From a bacterium (GTDB taxonomy: Bacteria > Pseudomonadota > Alphaproteobacteria > Rhizobiales > Xanthobacteraceae): a DNA stretch of 8,803 nt. The position numbers and the translations under genes are program-made. Positions 1 to 5,764 of the stretch are shown one piece after another. The notes beneath the pieces are model-generated. The model did not search any database. It worked only from the letters and a program-made list of their open reading frames with translations, and was not told the DNA's origin. Each line of letters begins with the position of its first letter. Position 1 is the first letter of the stretch. The stretch is from positions 1 through 8,803 of the forward strand of contig JAQSDT010000028.1 of the NCBI GenBank assembly GCA_029946075.1, written 5' to 3'.

Positions 1-1
1 C

Positions 2-220
2 ACGCTTTCGCTCGATGATGTCGTGATCGCGAGTTTCACCACCGGACCGGGCTCGGCGACCTTGCCGATCCGGATCTATTCGGAGGTGCGGCTCGGCGTC
101 AAACCCGAGATCAACGCGATCTGCACCATGGTGATCGCGCTCATTGCGGTCGTGATCGTGGTGGCTTCGTTCGCTTCGAAGTTGTCGAGTTCGGAAGCCA
201 GGAGCGCAGCTCCGCTGTAG
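2..220 (+). CDS. PotC/PotI-type polyamine ABC transporter permease, C-terminal end (5' truncated by window)
   Basis: The frame is open from base 2, so the start lies outside the window; about 72 residues are visible. The stretch reading SLDDVVIASFTTGPG, followed by LPIRIYSEVRLGVKPEINA, is the conserved C-terminal signature of PotC/PotI/YdcV-type permeases, inner-membrane subunits of spermidine/putrescine-type ABC importers. It is followed by the last transmembrane helix (INAICTMVIALIAVVIVVASF). The final residues (about KLSSSEARSAAPL) do not look like the usual charged permease tail and run into a short hairpin and repeat-like DNA at 201-242, so the natural end may have been altered. The gene converges with the malG-type gene ending at 252, with 31 bp between stops. 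Family assignment is firm; the exact substrate (putrescine, spermidine or another cation) cannot be read from this fragment. Confidence 0.88.
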   Translation, partial: TLSLDDVVIASFTTGPGSATLPIRIYSEVRLGVKPEINAICTMVIALIAVVIVVASFASKLSSSEARSAAPL

Positions 221-242
221 CTACGCTCGCAATGACGGCGAG
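201..242. repeat. Repeat-like DNA with two small hairpins between convergent genes
   Basis: Two perfect short stems lie at the convergent junction: GGAGC-gca-GCTCC (201-213) and CTCGC-aatgacg-GCGAG (226-242). The string GCTACGCTCGCAATGACGG (220-238) matches, from memory, a common dispersed intergenic motif of Bradyrhizobium/Rhodopseudomonas genomes. The first stem lies inside the last codons of the potC-like gene. There is no T-run, so this is not a canonical intrinsic terminator, although it may still weakly terminate or stabilise both transcripts. The repeat identity needs a genome search. Confidence 0.4.
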
Positions 243-251
243 AGAGCGGAT

Positions 252-1103
252 CTACGACTTCACCGCGCCCGCCGTCAGCCCGCCCACCATGTAGCGCTTG
301 AATGCGTAGTAGATCGCGGCTGGCGGCAGGGCGTAGATGAAGCCGGTGGTCATCAGCAATTCCCACGGCGAATCGTCGGCGGCGAGGAAGTTGCCGAGCG
401 CGACGGGAAGCGTGATCTCGGTGTCCTTTGACAGCAGCAGGAACGCGTAGAGATATTCGTTCCAGGCGAGCAGGATCGCATAGGTGCCGATCGCGACCAG
501 CGAGGGCATCATCAGCGGCACATAGACCAGACGAAACAGCTGCAGCGTGGTGGCGCCGTCCATGGTGGCGGCCTCGTCCAGCTCGACCGGCAGCTTGTCG
601 GAAGCCTGTTTCAGCACCCAGATCGCGTAAGGCGAGGCGATCGTCACCATCGCCAGGATCAGCGACCAGTGATTGTTGAGCAGGCCATAGGTGCCCATGG
701 TGCGGTACATCGGCACGGCGAGGAATGCTGCCGGGATGAAGTAGGTCAAGAGCGCCAGATTCATCACCCAGCGTCCGCCGGGCACGCGCAGCCGCGAGAT
801 CGAGAACGCGGCGGCTGTCGCGACCACCAGCGTCAGCGCACCCGCGGAGAGCGCGATGACGATCGAATTCAGGAACTGGATCCAGAAATCGCGCAGGAAG
901 TAGTGCTGCTGGTGGAACACGATGTAGAAATTGTTCAGCGTCGGATGCGCCGGCCACAGTTTGCCCGAGAACGCGTCCTCCTTCGGGGAGATCGCGAACA
1001 GGAACATGTGGTAGATCGGCACCATCGTCCAGATGAACACGGGGATGCCGATCAGCAGCAGCTTCGCTTCGGTGCCGACTTCGCGGAGGGTGGGGAGCTT
1101 CAT
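252..1103 (-). CDS. MalG-type carbohydrate ABC transporter permease (283 aa)
   Basis: Inner-membrane permease subunit of a CUT1-type sugar importer. The protein starts MKLPTLREVG and has about six hydrophobic segments (roughly residues 15-37, 78-100, 114-135, 147-165, 200-222 and 250-268). The cytoplasmic EAA loop, the docking site for the ATPase, is at about 176-200: DEAATMDGA, then a conserved hydrophobic stretch ending PLMMP. The C-terminus (VGGLTAGAVKS) is the typical MalG-family ending, and 283 aa is normal length. The start at 1103 is chosen because its ATG overlaps the stop of the upstream permease as ATGA (1100-1103), the usual sign of translational coupling. The frame stays open far upstream through malF, but that is a high-GC artefact. 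Last gene of the operon. The sugar is unknown. Confidence 0.93.
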   Translation of the reverse strand: MKLPTLREVGTEAKLLLIGIPVFIWTMVPIYHMFLFAISPKEDAFSGKLWPAHPTLNNFYIVFHQQHYFLRDFWIQFLNSIVIALSAGALTLVVATAAAFSISRLRVPGGRWVMNLALLTYFIPAAFLAVPMYRTMGTYGLLNNHWSLILAMVTIASPYAIWVLKQASDKLPVELDEAATMDGATTLQLFRLVYVPLMMPSLVAIGTYAILLAWNEYLYAFLLLSKDTEITLPVALGNFLAADDSPWELLMTTGFIYALPPAAIYYAFKRYMVGGLTAGAVKS

Positions 1104-1969
1104 CGCGACAACCGCTTCATCATGAAATAGACCAGCGGCAGCACGAACGGCAGCGCGCAAACGATAGAGGCCATCGCGAGCGACAGCTGATCGAGGCGAA
1201 GGTAACGGATGCCGAGCGTCGCCAGCACATGGGTGAGATCGGCGGGCCCGCCGCCGGTCAGCAGATAGACGCTGTTGAAATCGCCGAGCGTCCAGATCAT
1301 CGAGAGCAGCGTGCAGGTGACATACAGCGTCTGCATCGACGGCCAGGTGATGAAGCGGAACTTCTGCGACCAGCTCGCGCCATCGACCTCGGCGGCCTCG
1401 TAGAGATCGTGCGAGATCGCAAGCCGCCCGGTCAGCAGGATCAGCGTCCAGAACGGCAGCGACTTCCAGATGTGCACGCCGATCGCCATGGTCAGCGCCA
1501 CGGTCGGGTCGTTCAGCCAGTTCGGACCGTCCTCGCCGGTGAGTTTGAAGATCAGCGTATTGACCACGCCCCATTCGGGATTGAACATGAAGCGCACGGA
1601 CAGGATGGTCGGAATCGACGGCACCGCCCAGGGCAGGATGAACAGCACCGAAAGCCATTTGATCCAGGTGCGCTGCTGGGCGAAGAAACCCGAGAGAAAC
1701 AGCGCGATCGCCATTTTGACGTTGATGCCGATCACGAGGAAAATGAGCGTGTTGATGGCGGCGCGCGCGAAGATCGGATCGTGCCACAGCGCGACATAGC
1801 TCGCCGGATGGCGCGCCAGCCACAGCCCGTAGCCGACCGGGTAGACCACGAAGGCCAGGAACACGAGCGCATAAGGGACGAGCAGCAGGATGCCCCACAC
1901 CTGCGGGGTCGTCAGCCGGGCCGACAGCGGCGGGCCTGGTATCGCGTGATCGGAAAGCGTGATTGCCAT
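1100..1969 (-). CDS. MalF-type carbohydrate ABC transporter permease (289 aa)
   Basis: First permease of the importer, forming the membrane channel with the MalG-type partner. After a short hydrophilic N-terminus, six hydrophobic segments are visible, starting near residue 24 (WGILLLVPYALVFLAFVVYP). The conserved family segment around FNPEWGVVN is at 129-137. The EAA loop (EAAEVDGAS, ending ITWP) is at 191-210, and LTGGGPADLTHVLATLGIRY near 237-256 is the typical MalF/UgpA-type motif before the last helix. The length suits a CUT1 permease of the short form without MalF's large periplasmic loop. The ATG at 1969 has only a modest, close Shine-Dalgarno (AGTAGG, 3 nt away), weaker than that of the binding-protein gene upstream. 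It lies 98 bp after the binding protein, beyond two hairpins, and overlaps the next permease by 4 bp. Confidence 0.93.
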   Translation of the reverse strand: MAITLSDHAIPGPPLSARLTTPQVWGILLLVPYALVFLAFVVYPVGYGLWLARHPASYVALWHDPIFARAAINTLIFLVIGINVKMAIALFLSGFFAQQRTWIKWLSVLFILPWAVPSIPTILSVRFMFNPEWGVVNTLIFKLTGEDGPNWLNDPTVALTMAIGVHIWKSLPFWTLILLTGRLAISHDLYEAAEVDGASWSQKFRFITWPSMQTLYVTCTLLSMIWTLGDFNSVYLLTGGGPADLTHVLATLGIRYLRLDQLSLAMASIVCALPFVLPLVYFMMKRLSR

Positions 1970-1991
1970 AAACCTACTCTAGAACGAAATT

Positions 1992-2012
1992 CCGGCCGCG
2001 CGAAGCGGCCGG
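1992..2012. repeat. Perfect GC-rich hairpin (8-bp stem) upstream of malF-type gene
   Basis: CCGGCCGC (1992-1999), loop gcgaa, GCGGCCGG (2005-2012). Every arm base pairs. It sits 22 bp before the malF-type ATG, between the second hairpin and the ribosome-binding region, so on the operon mRNA it would follow the larger hairpin and precede permease translation. No T-run follows it on either strand, so it is more likely a processing/stability structure or repeat fragment than a full terminator. Confidence 0.65.
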
Positions 2013-2022
2013 TGAGGTCGGT

Positions 2023-2054
2023 GTGACTCTCCCCGCCGAAGGCGGGGAGAGGGA
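2023..2054. repeat. Perfect 11-bp hairpin, REP/BIME-like intergenic repeat
   Basis: CTCTCCCCGCC (2027-2037), loop gaa, GGCGGGGAGAG (2041-2051): an 11-bp perfect stem just 16 bp past the stop of the binding-protein gene. The CTCTCCCCGC...GCGGGGAGAGGG motif is, from memory, a widely dispersed intergenic palindrome in Bradyrhizobium and relatives. In an operon whose first gene is a periplasmic binding protein, such a hairpin is expected to protect the upstream message from 3' exonucleases and lower downstream permease expression, as established for the malE-malF REP in E. coli. That role here is inference. Confidence 0.65.
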
Positions 2055-2067
2055 GGAATGGAGCGAA

Positions 2068-3447
2068 CTAACCCGCGACCTGCTTGATGCGGGTGATCAG
2101 CTCGTCGACGGCCTTTTCGACCGGCACCTTCTCGCTGACCACGCGGTTCATCGCCTTGGCCCAGACGTTCTCGTTGTTCAGGATCGTGAACTTCCAGTTC
2201 TTGGTGAAATCGAACGGCGTGGTGCCGCCGGTGAACTGGTTGTAGACGGCCTTGCGATGGCGATCAGCCTGCCAGAACGGGCTCTGCTGGCTGGCCGTGG
2301 TCACCGGGAACCAGCGGCCGAGTGCGCCTTCGATGTAGGGGCGAAGGTTCTCTTCCTGCAGCAGGAACTTGATGAACTCCTTGCCTTCCGCCTTGTTCTT
2401 GGCGGAGGTGAACATCAGCCCGGTCTTGACGTCGGAGCGGTACTTGATCGGCGTGCCGTCCGGCTTGTTCGGGAACGACGAGGTGATGATGACCTCGTCG
2501 TAGTTCTTCTTGCCGAGCGCCCGCTGTTCCGGCGTCAGCGCGGCGTTGTTGGAATCGTCGAGCCACTTCGCGGCGATCGAGATCGTGAAATTATGCGTCA
2601 TCACGATCGTCTTGTTGTGGAAGGCGACGTTGTTGTCCGGATCCTTCCAGGTGGTGGAGGACGGCGGCGAGCAGCCGCGGACGTAGGTGTCGGTATAGTC
2701 CTTCAGCGCCTTGGTCAGGTTTTCCCGTACCTTGGGATCGTCGACCGTCAGCTTGCCGTCGTCGTCGACCAGCTTGACGTTGTAGGCGTCCATGAAAGTG
2801 TAGAACGACTGGAAGCTGTCGGTGGATTCCACGCCCATCGGCTGGCCGACGGCGTAGATGCGCTGTCCGGTGGCCTTGCGGCTGCCGGCCTGCACCTTGT
2901 CGCACCAAAACGACCAGTAGTCTTCCCACTTGGTCGGGATGTCGCTCTGCTTGAAGCCGGCCTGCTCCAGCATGTCCTGCCAGATCTGGACATGCATGCT
3001 CTGCTGCTTCAGCGGGAAGCCGTAATAGGCCTTCTTCTTGGCGACGTCGTTGTAGAGCGCCACGGTCTCCAGCGTGTTCGGGGCGAACGCCGGCTTCATC
3101 GGCGTCATGATGTCGGTCAGGTCCTCGAGCTTGCCCTCATAGGCCCACTTGCCCTGCGCCTGCACGTCATAGCTGTCGGAATAGGCGACATCGGGCACGG
3201 TGCCGGAATCGAGCGCGGCCACCGTCTTCGGGATCATGTCCTGAATGGCGTATTGCGACAGTTCGACCTTGATGCCGGTCTTGGCCTCGAACTTCTTGAT
3301 GGCCTCAAGCAGGGCGTCGTCTTCGGACTTGTAGAAGCCCTTGCCGAACCAGACGGTAATCGACTTCTGCTGGGCCAGCGCGGGTGCAGTGGCGCAAAAC
3401 AGGCCGACCGCAGCGACCGCGAGTGAAACTGATCTCCTGGATATCAC
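2068..3447 (-). CDS. Periplasmic extracellular solute-binding protein, family 1, of a sugar-type ABC importer (459 aa)
   Basis: Captures substrate in the periplasm and delivers it to the two permeases encoded downstream. A Sec signal peptide is clear: RR near the N-terminus, a hydrophobic core, and an ALA-Q cleavage site at about residue 25. Cys18 is within the hydrophobic core, but GLFC does not fit a lipobox, so I call it soluble. The mature part opens ITVWFGKGFYKSEDDALLEA and continues FEAKTGIKVELS, the usual N-terminal lobe of SBP_bac_1 proteins, with VPDVAYSDSYD near 84-94. Mature Cys182 and Cys259 could form a disulfide. The start is GTG, chosen for the strong Shine-Dalgarno AAGGGAG (3454-3460) 6 nt upstream and the intact signal peptide. 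Length is typical. First gene of the operon. Ligand unknown: a mono-/disaccharide or polyol is plausible but not shown. Confidence 0.93.
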   Translation of the reverse strand: MISRRSVSLAVAAVGLFCATAPALAQQKSITVWFGKGFYKSEDDALLEAIKKFEAKTGIKVELSQYAIQDMIPKTVAALDSGTVPDVAYSDSYDVQAQGKWAYEGKLEDLTDIMTPMKPAFAPNTLETVALYNDVAKKKAYYGFPLKQQSMHVQIWQDMLEQAGFKQSDIPTKWEDYWSFWCDKVQAGSRKATGQRIYAVGQPMGVESTDSFQSFYTFMDAYNVKLVDDDGKLTVDDPKVRENLTKALKDYTDTYVRGCSPPSSTTWKDPDNNVAFHNKTIVMTHNFTISIAAKWLDDSNNAALTPEQRALGKKNYDEVIITSSFPNKPDGTPIKYRSDVKTGLMFTSAKNKAEGKEFIKFLLQEENLRPYIEGALGRWFPVTTASQQSPFWQADRHRKAVYNQFTGGTTPFDFTKNWKFTILNNENVWAKAMNRVVSEKVPVEKAVDELITRIKQVAG

Positions 3448-3453
3448 GTTGTT

Positions 3454-3460
3454 CTCCCTT
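3454..3460 (-). promoter_or_regulatory. Ribosome binding site fixing the GTG start of the binding protein
   Basis: On the minus strand AAGGGAG lies 6 nt before GTG at 3447. It supports a GTG start directly ahead of the Sec signal peptide and is the best Shine-Dalgarno of this operon. Confidence 0.75.
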
Positions 3461-3490
3461 GAAACGCCGGATTTTTAACCGGTTGGATAA

Positions 3491-3519
3491 AAGATAGCGC
3501 AACCATACGCGATGATCCA
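3491..3519 (-). promoter_or_regulatory. Tentative promoter for the importer operon
   Basis: Minus-strand TGGATC (3514-3519), a 17-nt spacer, then TATCTT (3491-3496), about 40 bp before the GTG start. The -10 box agrees with TATAAT at four of six positions and the -35 at only three. This is the best-placed pair I could find, but it is weak. If correct, the tandem palindromes at 3566-3595 lie roughly 80-110 bp upstream of the transcription start, a position better suited to activation than to simple promoter occlusion. Confidence 0.22.
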
Positions 3520-3565
3520 GATGGAAGAATGACTACTTCTGTAGGGGGCAGGGGCGCTTTCAACG

Positions 3566-3595
3566 AAATGGTTCAACCATTTTGGTTCAACCATT
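3566..3595. promoter_or_regulatory. Tandem palindromic operators (TGGTTCAACCA x2), FadR/PdhR-type GntR-like
   Basis: AAATGGTTCAACCATTT (3566-3582) is a perfect 17-bp palindrome centred on C3574. A second core, TGGTTCAACCA (3583-3593), is centred on C3588. The 13-mer TGGTTCAACCATT occurs at 3569-3581 and 3583-3595, a 14-bp period. The form TGGT-N3-ACCA fits the known consensus of FadR-subfamily GntR regulators (for example PdhR ATTGGT-N3-ACCAAT). It lies in the only divergent region here, between the importer operon and the ABC_sub_bind pair, so either side could be controlled. No regulator gene is in the window. Other dimeric regulators with GGTT/AACC half-sites remain possible. Confidence 0.6.
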
Positions 3596-3604
3596 CGATT
3601 TCCG

Positions 3605-3632
3605 GTCTTGAATACCGCTGGCCATTGAAGAC
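3605..3632. repeat. Imperfect inverted repeat in the divergent intergenic region
   Basis: GTCTTGAAT (3605-3613), 10-nt spacer accgctggcc, ATTGAAGAC (3624-3632). Eight of nine arm positions pair; the one mismatch is G opposite G. It is 10 bp beyond the tandem palindromes, and it could be a second regulator site or an RNA hairpin if transcribed. The function is not determinable from sequence. Confidence 0.4.
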
Positions 3633-3663
3633 TCCCGGCTCGCGACAGCCTGCGTCTGACCGG

Positions 3664-3692
3664 TTGGACCCGTATCGGAAATTGCCTACGCT
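3664..3692 (+). promoter_or_regulatory. Tentative promoter for the ABC_sub_bind pair
   Basis: TTGGAC (3664-3669), 17-nt spacer, TACGCT (3687-3692), about 30 bp before the ATG at 3723. Three of six matches to each sigma-70 hexamer, with ideal spacing. Weak support, but the position is sensible for a short leader. Confidence 0.25.
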
Positions 3693-3722
3693 CGGGCCGC
3701 GAATAATGGGGCGGGACAGGCA

Positions 3723-4709
3723 ATGAGGCGTCGCGAGTTCATCGCGCTGGTCGGCGGCGCGGCGGTGGCATTGCCGTCGGCGGTACATGGGCAGCGCGCG
3801 AAACCGGTGATCGCAATCCTCGGCAGCGGGGCCGCCGAGGCAAGCTCGAGCAGGCTGCAGATGTCGTTGCTCGACGCCGGCATGTCCGAACTCGGTCTCG
3901 CGCAGGGGCAGGACTATGTGTTCGAGGCGCGCTGGGCCGGCAGTGACGCCAGCCGGTTTTCCGAACTGGCCGCCGAACTCCTGACGAGCAATCCCGTCGC
4001 CGTCGTGGTTTCCACCAATCTCGCGGCGATCGCCGTGCAGAAGCGCTCGAAGATCGTTCCGATCGTTGGCACCGGCCTCAATGCTCCGGTTGCCACGGGT
4101 CTGATCGCCAGCCTCAATCGTCCCGGTGGAAATATCACCGGCGTTTCGACGATGGCGGAGGACGTGCTGCTCAAGCTGTACGAGATCATGCGCGAAGCGT
4201 TACCGGCGGTGGGCACGGCGATGCTGATGATGAATCCCACCAATCCATCCAATCTGCTGATGGCCGATCTGCTGAAAGACCAGGGCAAGAAGGATCGAAT
4301 TGCCATACTGGCGGCGAGCGTCAGTGCGCCTGCGGACCTCGATGCCGCCTTCGCCCAGATATCACGAGAGCGCCCCGGCGCGCTGTTCATGCTGACCGAC
4401 AACAGCCTCTTTGCGCTGGCGGACACCGTTGTCGCGCGGGCTTTGGAGCTGCGCGTGCCGACGTTCGGCGGGTTCGGCGGGACGTTCGGGCAAACCGGCG
4501 CGCTGATTGCCTATTCGCGCGATGCCCAGGAGGCCTTTCGCGGGGTAGCCCGGCTGCTGAAGAAGATCCTCGCCGGCGCCGCTCCCGGCGAACTGCCTTT
4601 CGAGCAGCCGACCAAATTCAACCTGATCGTCAACCTCAAGACCGCCAAGGCACTCGACATCGAAATTCCGCCGCGATTGCTCGCGACGGCCTACGAAGTC
4701 ATCGAGTAA
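3723..4709 (+). CDS. ABC_sub_bind (DUF534, TrpX-like) periplasmic binding protein, first of tandem pair (328 aa)
   Basis: Periplasmic solute-binding protein of the PF04392 type; characterised relatives such as TrpX bind aromatic amino acids, but the ligand here is unknown. The N-terminus MRRREFIALVGGAA is a twin-arginine signal with cleavage likely around residues 20-24. Landmarks: PVIAILGSG (28-36), DYVFEARWAG (64-73), LIASLNRPGGNITGVS (127-142), NPTNPSN (171-177), and the C-terminal EQPTKFNLIVNLKTA (294-308). The usual DPVG motif reads APVA (121-124). The start has GGGACAGG upstream. Length is normal. No permease or ATPase adjoins it; the neighbour 71 bp downstream is a clear paralogue. It could use a remote transporter or act as a sensor/chaperone, and neither is shown. 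Confidence 0.9.
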   Translation: MRRREFIALVGGAAVALPSAVHGQRAKPVIAILGSGAAEASSSRLQMSLLDAGMSELGLAQGQDYVFEARWAGSDASRFSELAAELLTSNPVAVVVSTNLAAIAVQKRSKIVPIVGTGLNAPVATGLIASLNRPGGNITGVSTMAEDVLLKLYEIMREALPAVGTAMLMMNPTNPSNLLMADLLKDQGKKDRIAILAASVSAPADLDAAFAQISRERPGALFMLTDNSLFALADTVVARALELRVPTFGGFGGTFGQTGALIAYSRDAQEAFRGVARLLKKILAGAAPGELPFEQPTKFNLIVNLKTAKALDIEIPPRLLATAYEVIE

Positions 4710-4768
4710 CCCGATCGGTAAGCGTATTGCGAAGAACGAAGTCGCTTGGCGTGCTCAATGCGTATTTC

Positions 4769-4773
4769 AGGAG
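4769..4773 (+). promoter_or_regulatory. Ribosome binding site AGGAG of the second ABC_sub_bind gene
   Basis: AGGAG with a 7-nt spacer to the ATG at 4781. It supports this start, which also places the twin-arginine signal at the N-terminus. The 71-bp gap from the previous gene contains no convincing terminator or promoter, so cotranscription is likely. Confidence 0.7.
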
Positions 4774-4780
4774 TTAATAC

Positions 4781-5755
4781 ATGCGGCGGCGGGATTTCAT
4801 CGGGGTTCTCGGCGGCACGGTAATGTGGCCGCTCGCTGCGCAAGCGCAGCAGAAGCCGGTCGTCATCGGCTTTCTCGGGTCAGGGTCCGCCGCCCAAAGC
4901 TCGTTGATGGTCGGCGCGATCAAGCAGGGGTTGCGTGACAACGGCCTGGTCGAGGGCAAGGAATACGTCTTCGAGCAGCGTTGGGCCGACGGGGAGTATG
5001 AGCGGTTTCCCGCGTTCGCACGCGACCTCGTCGAACAGAAGGCTGGCGTGATTATCGTCACGACCATCGCCGCCGCCCGTGCGGCGCAACGCGAGACGTC
5101 GGTCATTCCCATCGTCATGGGGATGATCAACGATCCCGTCGGCAGCGGCCTCGTCGCAAGCTTGGCACGACCCGGCGGTAACACGACCGGAATGGCATCG
5201 CTGAATCAGGACATCACGCCGAAAATGGTGGAGTCCCTGAAGCTTCTGCTTCCAGGCGCGGCTGATGTCGTCGTCCTGTTCAACCCGTCGAACCCGTCAA
5301 ATCTCGCGATGCTGGCGAGCCTGCGTGCCAGCATCGGCCCCATGGGGATCGCCGTCCGAACCGCAGAAGTTGGCACTTTGGCCAGTCTGAGCGGCTTGCT
5401 CGATTTGACCGTCACGAAACGGCCCGACGCGCTCCTGGTGGTCCCCGACAATGCGATAGCGGCCATGGCCGACGCGATCGCGGCCTTTGGCCTTCAACAT
5501 CGAATTCCCGTCATCTCGACCATCGACGAGTTGACCCGTGCCGGCGGGCTGATCAGTTATGGGCCCAATCGAACGGAGATATATCGGCGCTCGGGCTTCT
5601 TCGTGAAGAAGGTCCTCGACGGGGTGAAGCCCGCCGACCTGCCGATCGAACAGCCCACCCGTCTCGTTCTCACGGTCAACCTGAAGACCGCCAGAAGCCT
5701 CGGAATATCAATTCACGATACCATTCTCGCCACCGCCGACGAGGTGATCGAATAG
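4781..5755 (+). CDS. ABC_sub_bind (DUF534, TrpX-like) periplasmic binding protein, second of tandem pair (324 aa)
   Basis: Paralogue of the preceding gene, by eye roughly 40% identical and collinear throughout. The N-terminus MRRRDFIGVLGG is a twin-arginine signal with a clean AQA-Q cleavage site at residue 22. Family landmarks are closer to the norm than in its neighbour: KEYVFEQRWADGEYERF (60-76), DPVGSGLVASLARPGGNTTG (118-137), FNPSNPSN (167-174), EQPTRLVLTVNLKTA (290-304) and LATADEVIE at the C-terminus. It has a good AGGAG site and is probably cotranscribed with the first gene. No membrane or ATPase subunit lies beside it. It ends 9 bp from the stop of the convergent cyclase gene. The ligand is unknown; aromatic amino acids or aromatic acids are guesses from the family. 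Confidence 0.92.
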   Translation: MRRRDFIGVLGGTVMWPLAAQAQQKPVVIGFLGSGSAAQSSLMVGAIKQGLRDNGLVEGKEYVFEQRWADGEYERFPAFARDLVEQKAGVIIVTTIAAARAAQRETSVIPIVMGMINDPVGSGLVASLARPGGNTTGMASLNQDITPKMVESLKLLLPGAADVVVLFNPSNPSNLAMLASLRASIGPMGIAVRTAEVGTLASLSGLLDLTVTKRPDALLVVPDNAIAAMADAIAAFGLQHRIPVISTIDELTRAGGLISYGPNRTEIYRRSGFFVKKVLDGVKPADLPIEQPTRLVLTVNLKTARSLGISIHDTILATADEVIE

Positions 5756-5764
5756 GCGATTACT

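Noticed and set aside
1104..1898. The malG frame stays open 265 codons upstream, suggesting a fused or overlapping protein across malF
   Set aside because: The upstream part is Arg/Ala-rich and unlike any permease. The ATGA overlap and MKLPTLREVG start fit a normal separate MalG-type gene.
2023..3426. 467-codon open frame on the + strand antisense to the solute-binding protein gene
   Set aside because: It is a high-GC shadow frame. The minus-strand gene has a signal peptide, family motifs and a strong ribosome site; the antisense protein is Arg/Gly/Leu-rich with no recognisable domain.
3448..3722. CRP-type site (TGTGA-N6-TCACA) that would link the cyclase to these promoters
   Set aside because: No acceptable match was found by eye in this region, so direct cAMP-CRP control is not supported by the sequence.
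3529..3726. 65-codon + strand frame whose TGA overlaps the ATG of the first ABC_sub_bind gene, imitating translational coupling
   Set aside because: It spans the operators and the inverted repeat, has no plausible ribosome site or domain, and its composition looks non-coding.
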